This document shows positions 1-9,319 of a stretch of 64,000 nt of DNA, in pieces. Below the pieces are notes generated by a model that was given only the letters and a program-made list of their open reading frames with translations, did no database searches and was not told the DNA's origin. The DNA is from Acinetobacter cumulans (GTDB lineage Bacteria; Pseudomonadota; Gammaproteobacteria; Pseudomonadales; Moraxellaceae): NCBI RefSeq assembly GCF_003024525.3, contig NZ_CP035934.2, positions 1,798,001 through 1,862,000 of the forward strand, in the 5' to 3' direction. Each line of letters opens with the position of its first letter. The first letter of the stretch is position 1. Made by a program: the position numbers and the translations under genes.

Positions 1-585
1 CGTGCACCAATTGCTGGTGTGATTAGTCAAAAAGATATTGTGGTGGGGGAAAATGTGCAATTGGCAGACCAATTGTTCACCATCGAACAGCTTAAAGATT
101 TGTGGCTGGAATTTAACTTAGCTCATCAATATTCCGCACAATTACAAACGGGTCAAAATGTCTCTTTCAAAATCAATGGTTCAGATCAGCTCTATAGCGC
201 GGAGGTACAAAGCCTGACATCACAGGCAGATGTACAAACTGGACGCTTGGTAGTACGCGCCAAATTAAAACAACAATCTGCTGAGCTTCGCCCAAATGTG
301 ATGGTCAATGTGCTATTGGCAGATTCAGGTAACAAGAATGTATTACGGGTGCAAAAGTCCGCCGTGCAAAGTATTGAGGGTCAAGACAGTATTTTTATTG
401 TTGAATCTGAACAAAAAGGCCAAGTGCATTTAAAAGCGCAAGCTCTAAAACTTGGACAAGCATCCAGTGATGGACAATGGCTAGAAGTGATTTCGGGTCT
501 TGAAGCAGGGCAAAAGTATATTTCCCAAGGCAGTTTTTTACTGAAATCTGAACTGGAAAAAGACGAGGCTGGCCATGAACACTAA
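1..585 (+). CDS. czcB: CzcB/HlyD-type RND periplasmic adaptor, C-terminal part (5' end outside window)
   Basis: This is the end of a membrane-fusion (adaptor) protein that would link an inner-membrane heavy-metal RND pump to an outer-membrane channel. The reading frame is open from base 1, and its first residues, RAPIAGVIS, are the typical start of the second lipoyl half-motif of HlyD/CzcB adaptors, so the real start lies upstream of the window. The rest fits the beta-barrel and membrane-proximal domains of the family. The C-terminus is charged and histidine-containing (DEAGHEH). Its last 11 bases overlap the start of the pump gene, implying one operon and translational coupling. The metal-pump neighbour supports a CzcB role over a drug-efflux role. 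The exact metal is not visible from this fragment. Confidence 0.85.
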   Translation, partial: RAPIAGVISQKDIVVGENVQLADQLFTIEQLKDLWLEFNLAHQYSAQLQTGQNVSFKINGSDQLYSAEVQSLTSQADVQTGRLVVRAKLKQQSAELRPNVMVNVLLADSGNKNVLRVQKSAVQSIEGQDSIFIVESEQKGQVHLKAQALKLGQASSDGQWLEVISGLEAGQKYISQGSFLLKSELEKDEAGHEH

Positions 586-3500
586 TTCAGAGAACCCGAA
601 CACAAATTTACCAAAGCCAGAAGGTCTATTCGAACGCATTATTCAGTTTTCAATTCAAAATGCAATTTGGGTGATGCTGTTTGTTTGTACATGGATTGCC
701 GTCGGGATTTATAGTTATCAAAAACTGCCGATTGATGCAGTCCCTGATATTACCAATACCCAAGTGCAAATTAATACACAGGCCAGTGGCTTTACAGCGC
801 TTGAAGTGGAACAGCGGATTACCTATCCGATTGAAAATGCGATGGCTGGTATTCCAGATTTGGAATTGACCCGTTCTATTTCCCGTTATGGCCTGTCACA
901 AGTCACGATTGTCTTTAAAGACGGTACGGATATTTATTGGGCGCGTCAGCAAATTAATCAGCGTGTACAAGAAGTTCAGTCGACATTGCCTGCCCAAGTT
1001 TCTCCAACGATGTCGCCCGTTTCAACAGGTTTGGGCGAAATTTATCAATGGGTGCTGAAAGCTGAACCCAATGCAAAAAAAGCAGATGGCACGGCATATA
1101 GCGCGATGGATTTGCGTGAAATTCAAGATTGGATTGTGCGTCCGCAATTACAGCGTGTACAAGGTGTTGCCGAGGTCAACAGTATTGGTGGTTTTAATAA
1201 AACCTACGTGGTTTCACCTGATTTAAACCGCATGCAACAGCTGAATCTGTCATTAGAACAATTACAGCAAGCGCTCACGGAAAATAATGAAAACCGTGGT
1301 GCAGGTTTTATTGAAGAAAATGGTCAGCAGTTAACAGTTCGAGTGCCGGGAACCTTAAACACCATTTCAGATATTGAAAACACCATGATTGACAGTCCAA
1401 ACGGCAGTCCAATTCGTGTGGGTGATATTGCACAAGTATCGATAGGGCATGATTTGCGAACAGGTGGTGCAACCTATAATGGGGAAGAAACTGTTTTAGG
1501 TATTGCCATGATGGCCATGGGACAAAATAGCCGAACTGTCTCGAAAGCTGTAGATGCCAAAATTAAAGACATTCAAGCCAGCTTACCCAAAGGGGTAAAA
1601 ATTGAAACAGTGTATGACCGTACCACATTGGTGGAGAAAGCTATTAAAACCGTTCAAAAGAACTTGGTTGAAGGCGCAATTCTAGTCATCATCATTTTAT
1701 TTATCTTTTTAGGTAATATCCGTGCCGCCTTAATTACTGCCTGCGTTATTCCACTATCAATGCTGTTTACCTTAACCGGCATGGCACAAAAGAATATCAG
1801 CGCGAACCTAATGAGCTTAGGCGCATTAGATTTCGGTATTATTGTTGATGGTGCAGTGGTGATTGTTGAAAACTGTATACGACGTTTAGCCCATGCACAG
1901 CAAATTTTGAAACGTCCATTAACACAAAATGAACGCTTTAAAGAAGTCTTTTTGGCTGCACGTCAGGCACGCCGTCCGCTGATATTTGGACAATTAATTA
2001 TTTTAGTGGTGTATTTGCCAATTTTTGCTTTAAGCGGTGTAGAAGCAAAAATGTTCCATCCGATGGCATTAACTGTGGTATTGGCACTTGTGGCGGCGAT
2101 CATTCTGTCTATTACATTTGTACCTGCTGCTGTAGCGCTTTGGGTAAAAGGTGAAATTAAAGAAACAGAAAGCCGTTGGATGACTTGGCTGAAAAAACAG
2201 TATTTTCGAATATTAAATACAGCTTTTCATTATAAGGCTGTGGTGATGACTTTTGCACTGTGTTTACTGCTCATTACTGGGCTTTTAAGCACTAAAATTG
2301 GCAGTGAGTTTGCACCACAGCTGAGTGAAGGTGATTTTGCAGTTCAACTGATGCGCTCACCAAGCACAGGCCTAGAAGAGTCATTAAGAATGCAGGAAAA
2401 CGCTGAGAAACTGCTGTTGAAAAAATTTCCAGAGATTCACGCTGTATTTGCTCGTACAGGTACAGCAGAAGTGGCAACCGATGTAATGCCTCCGAACATT
2501 TCCGATGGTTATATTATGCTTAAACCACGAAATGAATGGCCAAACCCTAAAGAAAGTGTGGATGAACTGCGTGGCCGTATGGTGGCTTATGTGGCTACAA
2601 TTCCAGGTAATAACAGTGAGTTTTCCCAACCTATTGAACTGCGCTTTAATGAGCTGATCTCAGGTGTGCGTAGTGATGTGGGCGTCAAAATATTTGGCGA
2701 TGATATGCAAGTGCTCAATACAGAGGCCACTAAGATCGCCAAAATTATGCAGCAAGTTGCGGGGAGTAGCGCCGTAAAAGTTGAACAAACTTCAGGTTTA
2801 CCTTTATTAAATATTGAAATAGATAAGGCTTTGGCTGCGCAATATGGTTTAAACGTTAAATCTATACAGGATACTGTGGCAGCCAGTGTCGGTGGACAAA
2901 GTGTAGGAGAGATTTTAGAAGGCGATCGCCGTTTTGATTTTGTTATTCGTTTAAATGATCAAGATCGTAATGTAAGCACGATTTCACAACTACCGTTAAA
3001 GTTGCCAAATGGTGGCAGTATTGTACTCTCAAATGTTGCCACAGTGTCTAATGTAGATGGGATCAATCAAGTCAGCCGTGAGAATGGTAAACGCCGTATT
3101 GTAGTGACTGCCAATGTTGAAGGCCGTGATTTAGGTTCTTTTGTGGCGGATATGCAGACTCAGCTGAAACAATATGCATTACCAAGCGGTTATTGGATTG
3201 AATATGGCGGTCAATTTGAAAACCTTGCATCTGCCAAAGCAAGAATGCAAATTGTTATTCCTTTAGCACTACTAACCATCTTTATTTTATTAATGGCAGT
3301 ATTTCATAATGTGAAAGAAAGCCTGCTGGTCTTTACTGGCGTACCCTTTGCCTTAACGGGCGGTGTACTGTTTCTTTGGTTTAGGGATATTCCACTTTCG
3401 ATGTCGGCGGGTATTGGCTTTATTGCGCTCTCAGGTGTTGCTGTGCTGAATGGCCTAGTCATGTTGACCTTTATTAAAGAGCTGAGGGACAAATATCCAT

Positions 3501-3730
3501 TGCATGAAGCCATATGGCAGGGTGCTGTACTTCGATTACGCCCAGTACTCATGACCGCCTGTGTTGCCTCTTTAGGTTTTGTACCAATGGCTTTGGCAAC
3601 AGGTACAGGTGCAGAAGTACAAAGGCCTTTAGCAACCGTGGTGATTGGCGGTATTCTTTCTTCCACCTTACTGACCTTGGTGTTATTGCCCGTACTTTAC
3701 CGCTGGCTTAATACAACTCGATCTAAATAA
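575..3730 (+). CDS. czcA: CzcA-family heavy-metal efflux RND pump
   Basis: Inner-membrane proton-driven pump of the HME-RND class, which exports divalent cations from periplasm or cytoplasm through a tripartite complex. The protein is 1051 aa, normal for the family, with a first membrane segment at about residues 28-48 and two further blocks of membrane helices near 365-520 and 900-1045. The helix-4 motif DFGIIVDGAVVIVEN (residues 419-433) carries the two Asp and one Glu of the Co/Zn/Cd (HME1/2-like) pumps. CusA-type Cu/Ag pumps have a different motif here. The start overlaps the adaptor gene by 11 bases. The pump is therefore likely for Co/Zn/Cd, possibly Ni. Which of these is inference. A stem-loop follows the gene. 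Confidence 0.93.
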   Translation: MNTNSENPNTNLPKPEGLFERIIQFSIQNAIWVMLFVCTWIAVGIYSYQKLPIDAVPDITNTQVQINTQASGFTALEVEQRITYPIENAMAGIPDLELTRSISRYGLSQVTIVFKDGTDIYWARQQINQRVQEVQSTLPAQVSPTMSPVSTGLGEIYQWVLKAEPNAKKADGTAYSAMDLREIQDWIVRPQLQRVQGVAEVNSIGGFNKTYVVSPDLNRMQQLNLSLEQLQQALTENNENRGAGFIEENGQQLTVRVPGTLNTISDIENTMIDSPNGSPIRVGDIAQVSIGHDLRTGGATYNGEETVLGIAMMAMGQNSRTVSKAVDAKIKDIQASLPKGVKIETVYDRTTLVEKAIKTVQKNLVEGAILVIIILFIFLGNIRAALITACVIPLSMLFTLTGMAQKNISANLMSLGALDFGIIVDGAVVIVENCIRRLAHAQQILKRPLTQNERFKEVFLAARQARRPLIFGQLIILVVYLPIFALSGVEAKMFHPMALTVVLALVAAIILSITFVPAAVALWVKGEIKETESRWMTWLKKQYFRILNTAFHYKAVVMTFALCLLLITGLLSTKIGSEFAPQLSEGDFAVQLMRSPSTGLEESLRMQENAEKLLLKKFPEIHAVFARTGTAEVATDVMPPNISDGYIMLKPRNEWPNPKESVDELRGRMVAYVATIPGNNSEFSQPIELRFNELISGVRSDVGVKIFGDDMQVLNTEATKIAKIMQQVAGSSAVKVEQTSGLPLLNIEIDKALAAQYGLNVKSIQDTVAASVGGQSVGEILEGDRRFDFVIRLNDQDRNVSTISQLPLKLPNGGSIVLSNVATVSNVDGINQVSRENGKRRIVVTANVEGRDLGSFVADMQTQLKQYALPSGYWIEYGGQFENLASAKARMQIVIPLALLTIFILLMAVFHNVKESLLVFTGVPFALTGGVLFLWFRDIPLSMSAGIGFIALSGVAVLNGLVMLTFIKELRDKYPLHEAIWQGAVLRLRPVLMTACVASLGFVPMALATGTGAEVQRPLATVVIGGILSSTLLTLVLLPVLYRWLNTTRSK

Positions 3731-3771
3731 CCTAGACTAATCAATCAAGATTAAAACGATATTGCATTAAC

Positions 3772-3809
3772 CCATACGGTTCATTCATTAGACAGAATGG
3801 ATCGTATGG
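3772..3809 (+). terminator. 15-bp stem-loop after czcA
   Basis: Arms 3772-3786 and 3795-3809 pair over 15 positions around an 8-base loop. As DNA there are two mismatches, but in the plus-strand RNA both become G-U pairs, so the stem is complete only for the czc transcript. No U-tract follows, so it may be a 3' stabilising hairpin or part of a factor-dependent terminator, not a simple intrinsic terminator. Confidence 0.5.
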
Positions 3810-3834
3810 ACTCAGGATCCATCAATATTTAAAA

Positions 3835-4533
3835 TCAGCAAATCAGCATAAGCCGATACTCACCTGAATTTTCAACAGGTGCGCGGTGCACACAAGGCAA
3901 AACTGGCTGTGTAGGATGATCAACTGCCAAACGCCATAAATGACCATTGCCTAGATTTACAGGAACAGCATTTTCTTTGAGCTGATAATGTAAATCAAAA
4001 AAATATTCTGCTAAAAAATCATCAAATTCTGAGGCAGGACCATCGTATAAAGCTTTGAGTTGCTCTCGTATTTCAGGAATTAAGATTTTTTGTGTGACTT
4101 GATCATTTGGCACAATATCACTGGAAGCACCATAATATGTACATAAAAAGGTATCGGTAGGGATCGGTGATCGGTCGACATGAAAAGAATAAACATCGGT
4201 TGAGATGAAATCGAACTCATCATCTCGTTCATAACATTTGAGCAAATTCAGCGAGGGTGATGCACCAAATGCTGTTAATTGTTGCATGTCATTTAAAATG
4301 ATTTCTCTGGCTAAATGACCTTGCACTGAGAGCTTTAATTCCATCAGATCATCTACAGAAATTTCGGTTATATTTTCAATCAATTCGAGATTTTCGACTA
4401 TTTCTTTAAATTCGCCTTGTAAGCTGCGTTGCCAACAGAGCGCATTCATTTGACCTTCGAAATGACGATGAATCAATTCAGAAAATGTAGTAACTACACC
4501 AATTTGAGGATGCTGGGAAAAAGTATTGCTCAT
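3835..4533 (-). CDS. Uncharacterised 232-aa protein with HxD...H...R pattern (DUF1826-like)
   Basis: I do not recognise a characterised function. The protein is 232 aa, soluble and acidic, with no signal peptide or membrane segment. The notable feature is HVD at residues 118-120, His216 in the segment CVHRAP near the C-terminus, and Arg227 eleven residues later. That spacing resembles the metal facial triad and 2-oxoglutarate-binding Arg of Fe(II)/2-oxoglutarate oxygenases, and also the His-rich pattern I associate with DUF1826 proteins. It stands alone, convergent to the czc operon and about 100 bp from it. An oxygenase role is inference from four residues only. A metal-linked role is possible but rests only on the neighbouring metal pump. 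Confidence 0.7.
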   Translation of the reverse strand: MSNTFSQHPQIGVVTTFSELIHRHFEGQMNALCWQRSLQGEFKEIVENLELIENITEISVDDLMELKLSVQGHLAREIILNDMQQLTAFGASPSLNLLKCYERDDEFDFISTDVYSFHVDRSPIPTDTFLCTYYGASSDIVPNDQVTQKILIPEIREQLKALYDGPASEFDDFLAEYFFDLHYQLKENAVPVNLGNGHLWRLAVDHPTQPVLPCVHRAPVENSGEYRLMLIC

Positions 4534-4661
4534 AATAGGGATCGAATTAAATCTGAGGCGAAAATACTGCGTACAAGGAATAGCTAGAAGGATTCAGCAG
4601 TTTCATTTTATCTTAAAACACAAACTGCTATACAAGATTATTTGAGCTTAGGTATTAATCG

Positions 4662-4898
4662 TTATGCTTTCTGTTTGGCTTTTTGGCGTAAGACATACAA
4701 ATATAAGCTTTCTACTTTTTCACGTGCCCAAGGTGTAGTACGTAAGAATCGTAGTGATGATTTAACGCTTGGATCTATGCAAAAACATCTAATTTCAATT
4801 TTGCGGCTTAAGCCTTCAAAACCACCGTAGTAATCCAATAATTCATCCAAGATGTCAGCAAGTTTTTTGCCGTGTAAAGGGTCATTGGAGGTGCTCAT
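4662..4898 (-). CDS. VF530-family DNA-binding protein (DUF2132)
   Basis: A 78-aa protein with the characteristic sequence of the VF530 family: an N-terminal NDPLHG, a central IRCF, and DPSVKSSLRFLRTTPWAREKVE. Family members are small helical proteins reported to bind DNA. Their regulatory role is unknown to me. Full length for the family. The C-terminus is basic (RQKAKQKA). It is a single gene, separated by about 130 bp from its neighbour on the same strand, and appears monocistronic. Confidence 0.85.
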   Translation of the reverse strand: MSTSNDPLHGKKLADILDELLDYYGGFEGLSRKIEIRCFCIDPSVKSSLRFLRTTPWAREKVESLYLYVLRQKAKQKA

Positions 4899-5068
4899 AT
4901 TAGATCAATCATATTTTGGGAGACCATTATTATAACCTGAGCGAGTTGAAAAATGAGAGGGTTTCAAATTAAACCTTTTGAACATAGGAAATTGCAGTTT
5001 ATTGATGAGTTAGATTTTTATAAATATTAATGGCCCAAACTTTAAGATTTAGATGTATTTAAATGCAT

Positions 5069-5096
5069 AAAAAAGGAGCTCTAGAGCTCCTTTTTT
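5069..5096 (-). terminator. Intrinsic terminator of the RND efflux operon
   Basis: A perfect palindrome GGAGCTCTAGAGCTCC flanked by A6 and T6. It lies 10 bases beyond the pump stop codon and is symmetrical, so it could work for both strands, but only the minus-strand operon runs into it. Confidence 0.9.
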
Positions 5097-5105
5097 AGTG
5101 AATCG

Positions 5106-8100
5106 TTAAACTTGTGCTTTAGATTTAAACTTGGATTTAATCCAATGATGTAAATCATCGACATAAGTAAAGATCACTGGAATCACCACAAGGCTTAACA
5201 CGGTCGAGGTAATTAAACCGCCAATCACAACAACCGCTGTTGGCTGTCTAAAGCTTGGTTCAGCGCCAAGCCCCAAAGCATTCGGCATCATGCCGGCAGC
5301 CATTGCAATTGTGGTCATAATGATTGGGCGGGCACGTTTAGTGCATGCATCCATTACGGCAGCATAACGACTGAGACCATGTTCATTACGGGCAATAATC
5401 GTGTAATCTACCAAGAGAATAGAGTTTTTCGTCACAATCCCCATCAGCATCAAGATGCCGATGACCACTGGCATTGAATACGGCATGCTGCAGATATACA
5501 GTGCAACAAATGCACCGCCCAAAGCCAACGGCAAAGCAGACAAGATCGTTCCCGGCTGTAAAAAGTCATGGAATAGAAGCACCAGCACAGCATAAACGCA
5601 GACAATGCCAATAAACATTGCTAAACCAAAGCTGCTAAACATTTCCGACATGTTTTGCAGCTCACCTTGCTGAATCTGTTTCACGCCTTGAGGTAAGTTT
5701 TTCATTGCTTCAAGCTGCATCACTTGGTTTTGTACTTCACCAATACTTAAACCATTTAGTTCAATAGACAATGTGACATTACGCATACGGTCCATACGGC
5801 TGATTTGAGTAGGACCACCTTGAATTTGAATATCAGCGATACTGCCTAAACTGACAGAACCATTGCTTCCTTGCACACGTACTGCGGCAATTGACGATAA
5901 ATCATTACGTACAGATGGATCTAAACGCACGCGAATTGCAATTTGGCGCTGGTCTAAGTTCAATTTTGGCAAGGTTGTTGAGTAGCCACCGTATGTTGCA
6001 TAACGAATAGCATCAGACAGTGCTTCAGATGTAACACCTAGCTGTGCTGCCTTGGTAAAATCTGGCGTGATTTGGACTTCAGGCTGTTCAATGGCAGCAC
6101 TAGAACTGACATTACCAATGCCTTTTAAACCACGCATTTGCACTTCAAGGTTGTTGGCTGTTTCAGTCAGTAAATCTGCATTATCGCTGGCTAAGGTAAT
6201 ATCAAGTTTTTCACCGGTGTTACCGCCGCCAACACTGATTTTAACGCCAGCCAAAGGTTTTAATTTTTCACGAATATCTTGCTCAACTGCACTTTGACGG
6301 GTATCGCGCTCATCATACGGCGTCAGTTCCACTGTTAATGTTGCTGAGGCCACATCAGCAGTAGAAGAGCTGTCCATGCCAGAACCGCTTGAAGCGGTGC
6401 CGACAGAACTGAAAACTTGTTTTACATTTGGATTTTGCTGGATGATTTTACTGGCTTCTTCAGCTGCCTTCGATGTTTGATCTAATGTAGAGCCTGGAGG
6501 TAGCTCAACGGTGACCGTGGTCTGTGATTTATCCTGTGCAGGCATAAAGGTGACACTGTTTTGCATACCAATAAATAGCGTCACAAAAAAGAAGGCAGAT
6601 GCCCCGAGTATCGTGGTTTTCCTATGATTTAAAGTAAATTTTACGATGGCTTTATAGTGTCGCATGACCCAGCCATCTGGCTGTTTTTTGGTTTCATCCT
6701 TCTTATTTTTTGGTTTCAGCATATATGCTGCCATCATTGGCGTAAGCAGTCGGGCAACCAATAAAGAAAATAAAATCGCAACCGAAGCAGTAATACCGAA
6801 TTGCTTAAACACGAGGCCTAGAATACCGCCCATAAATGCGGTTGGCAGGAAAATCGCGACAAGTGTCAGTGTTGTTGCAACCACCGCAAGTCCAATTTCA
6901 TCGGTAGCTTCCATAGCTGCTTGGTACGGTGTTTTGCCTTGCTCCAAATGACGCTCAATGTTTTCGACTTCTACAATCGCATCATCGACCAAAATCCCGA
7001 CAACTAAAGATAGCGCCAATAGGGTAATGACATTCAGCGAATAACCGAGATAATACATCACCCCAAAGGCTGGAATAATCGATAAGGGCAGAGCCACAGC
7101 AGAAATAAACGTAGTGCGCCAGTTTTTAAGGAAGATAAAGACCACGATGATTGCAAGCAAGGCACCTTCATACAGCATGGTCATCGAGCCATCATAGTTG
7201 TCTTGAATGGAATCAACTTTGTTGCTGATTTCTTCAATTTTAACGGCTGGATTTTTTTGTTGAAATGCTGCTACTGCTTCACGGACATGCTTGACGACTT
7301 CTACATCTGAATAGCCTTTTGAGCGTTCAACTTGAAAACCAATAATCGGTTGGCCATTCAAATAAGCACGAGTTGTACGATCTTCATTTGTATCATTAAT
7401 TTGTGCAATTTGATCTAAACGGACATAACGGCCATCTTGCAGCGGTATAGAAATTTCACGTATATCATCTGCTGTTTTTACTGTTGCTAGGGTACGGATA
7501 GATTGACGTTCACCGCCAACGCGTCCTTGACCACCAGAAGCTTCTTGCTGCACAGCTTTAAGCTGTTTAGAGACATCTGAAGGCATTACACCTAAACCCG
7601 CCATGAGCGTCGGATTTAAGTCAATTTGTACTTCACGGTCTACACCGCCAACACGTGAAACACTATTAACGCCATTGGCTGCCATAATGGCATTGCTGAC
7701 GTCATTATCAACAAACCAAGACAGGTCTTGCTCATCTAAATTGTCTGAAGTAATGCTATAGGTCAGTAAGCTAGAGCCTGCCGCAGTGACTTTAGACACC
7801 GTTGGCGAATTCATGCTTGCAGGCAAATCGGCTTTGGCTCCGTCAACCGCATTGCGGACTTCAGACAAAGCGACTTCTACATCTTTTTCCAGTTCAAAAC
7901 TAACAGAAATACTTACAGAACCGTCGGTAATAGTCGTGGTGATGTGATCAAGCTTGGTCAGTGAAGTGAGTTCATCTTCAATCTTACGTGCAACTTCTGT
8001 TTCAAGCTGTTCAGGTGCAGCGCCTTCTAGACTGGCACTGACTGTGATCGTGGGCAAGTCCATGTCCACCATGTCTTGAATACCCAGCTTCATAAACCCG

Positions 8101-8180
8101 TACAGTCCCATAATCGTCAGCATTATAAATAGGACGATCGCTGGAATTGGATTTTTAATAGACAGGGAGGAAATGTTCAT
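5106..8180 (-). CDS. Multidrug-type RND efflux pump permease (HAE1/AcrB family)
   Basis: Inner-membrane, proton-driven exporter of hydrophobic compounds, third gene of a tripartite operon. It is 1024 aa. Residues 1-40 form the first membrane segment. The helix-4 signature GILVDDAIVEVEN contains the paired aspartates D399/D400 required for proton relay in AcrB-type pumps. Two further membrane blocks lie near 335-545 and 855-1010. The start codon overlaps the adaptor stop (8177-8180), as expected for co-translation. The Asp-Asp pair and lack of the metal-pump motif distinguish it from the CzcA-type pump at the start of the window. I cannot assign it to a named Acinetobacter system such as AdeB, AdeG or AdeJ, so substrates are unknown. 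A TetR regulator faces the operon. Confidence 0.92.
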   Translation of the reverse strand: MNISSLSIKNPIPAIVLFIMLTIMGLYGFMKLGIQDMVDMDLPTITVSASLEGAAPEQLETEVARKIEDELTSLTKLDHITTTITDGSVSISVSFELEKDVEVALSEVRNAVDGAKADLPASMNSPTVSKVTAAGSSLLTYSITSDNLDEQDLSWFVDNDVSNAIMAANGVNSVSRVGGVDREVQIDLNPTLMAGLGVMPSDVSKQLKAVQQEASGGQGRVGGERQSIRTLATVKTADDIREISIPLQDGRYVRLDQIAQINDTNEDRTTRAYLNGQPIIGFQVERSKGYSDVEVVKHVREAVAAFQQKNPAVKIEEISNKVDSIQDNYDGSMTMLYEGALLAIIVVFIFLKNWRTTFISAVALPLSIIPAFGVMYYLGYSLNVITLLALSLVVGILVDDAIVEVENIERHLEQGKTPYQAAMEATDEIGLAVVATTLTLVAIFLPTAFMGGILGLVFKQFGITASVAILFSLLVARLLTPMMAAYMLKPKNKKDETKKQPDGWVMRHYKAIVKFTLNHRKTTILGASAFFFVTLFIGMQNSVTFMPAQDKSQTTVTVELPPGSTLDQTSKAAEEASKIIQQNPNVKQVFSSVGTASSGSGMDSSSTADVASATLTVELTPYDERDTRQSAVEQDIREKLKPLAGVKISVGGGNTGEKLDITLASDNADLLTETANNLEVQMRGLKGIGNVSSSAAIEQPEVQITPDFTKAAQLGVTSEALSDAIRYATYGGYSTTLPKLNLDQRQIAIRVRLDPSVRNDLSSIAAVRVQGSNGSVSLGSIADIQIQGGPTQISRMDRMRNVTLSIELNGLSIGEVQNQVMQLEAMKNLPQGVKQIQQGELQNMSEMFSSFGLAMFIGIVCVYAVLVLLFHDFLQPGTILSALPLALGGAFVALYICSMPYSMPVVIGILMLMGIVTKNSILLVDYTIIARNEHGLSRYAAVMDACTKRARPIIMTTIAMAAGMMPNALGLGAEPSFRQPTAVVVIGGLITSTVLSLVVIPVIFTYVDDLHHWIKSKFKSKAQV

Positions 8181-9319
8181 TCATTTACTCCATGCTGCGT
8201 ATTTTGTGCGGTCGTTTTCTGTGCAATTTTGACCGTCATACCATTGGTCAGGAATGCACCGCCAGTTTCAACAATTTTTAAATTGAGTGCCAAGGGGCTT
8301 ACAATTTCTACAAAACCATCCTTACGGCGTGCGGTTTCAACCACTTGACTATTGGCAATGTTTTTATCATTGACAACATAGATATATGAACGGCCGTCAC
8401 GCATCACAATTGCAGTTTGAGGCAGCACGTATGCTTTATTTTGACCAACAGTAATTTTTCCGTCGACAAAAGTACCAACATTGGCCGTTTTACTGCCTTT
8501 TAAAGTCACATATACAATGCTGCGCGCCGTATCAGTGGATACGGAAGGACTGACTGTTCGAACTGTACCAGTTAACTTGGTTTGATCTGGCAGTGTCACT
8601 TCTGCAGGATCTCCTGCTTTGATTAAATGCGACTGTGATGCATCTACCTCTGCACGCCATTCAATCACGCCATTTTTAATCATGTGATATAGTTCAGTGC
8701 CAGCACTCACTACATTGCCGACCACACCTTGCTTGCTGTAAATAATTCCGCTTGCAGGTGCTTTAATAGAAGTTTGACTGATTTTAAGCTGAATTATGTC
8801 TAACTCAGCTTTAGCAGCATCTAAGTTTGCTTTTGCAACATATTGATTAATTTTATATTCTTCAATTTGCTGTGCAGATAAGGCACCACTTTGACCCACA
8901 ATCGCTGCGCGGCGTACATCTGAAACCGCTTTTTCTAAATTCACTTCTGCTTGTGTCACAGCTGCTTTTTGTTTTGCTAATTCCTTCTTCAAATTTTGAT
9001 CAGAAAGTTTAGCTAAAAGCTGGCCTTGTTTAACTGAAGTACCAACGTTGTAATACAGATCTGATAGGCGGTAACCACTAATTTCGGGACTGATAATAAT
9101 TTCTTCGTATGTTGCAATTAAACCGGTCACAAAAAACTCTTGAGGCCAAATTTGTTCACTTAAATTGACAATATTGACTGTCATTGATGCTTGCTGATGG
9201 GCATTTTCAGCTTTCTGTTCTGATTTTTTGTCTTCTTTTTTATTGAACATTAAGGCAATGACCAAGCAAATGATGATCACGGCACCGATCAAAATGGCCA
9301 TTTTTTTAGAGATTTTCAT
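8177..9319 (-). CDS. RND efflux periplasmic adaptor (HlyD/AcrA family)
   Basis: Adaptor of the tripartite pump, bridging permease and outer-membrane channel in the periplasm. It is 380 aa. A single N-terminal hydrophobic stretch at about residues 9-27 (ILIGAVIIICLVIALMF) lacks a lipobox, so it is likely membrane-anchored. A barrel-sandwich segment is marked by the half-motifs around PEISGYR and IKAPASGII, separated by a helical hairpin of about 80 residues. The beta-barrel and membrane-proximal domains follow. Four-base ATGA overlaps join it to the genes on both sides, indicating one translationally coupled operon. Confidence 0.9.
   Translation of the reverse strand: MKISKKMAILIGAVIIICLVIALMFNKKEDKKSEQKAENAHQQASMTVNIVNLSEQIWPQEFFVTGLIATYEEIIISPEISGYRLSDLYYNVGTSVKQGQLLAKLSDQNLKKELAKQKAAVTQAEVNLEKAVSDVRRAAIVGQSGALSAQQIEEYKINQYVAKANLDAAKAELDIIQLKISQTSIKAPASGIIYSKQGVVGNVVSAGTELYHMIKNGVIEWRAEVDASQSHLIKAGDPAEVTLPDQTKLTGTVRTVSPSVSTDTARSIVYVTLKGSKTANVGTFVDGKITVGQNKAYVLPQTAIVMRDGRSYIYVVNDKNIANSQVVETARRKDGFVEIVSPLALNLKIVETGGAFLTNGMTVKIAQKTTAQNTQHGVNE

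Noticed and set aside
3304..3666. 120-codon frame on the strand opposite czcA
   Set aside because: It overlaps the conserved C-terminal pump helices and has no start signal or recognisable domain.
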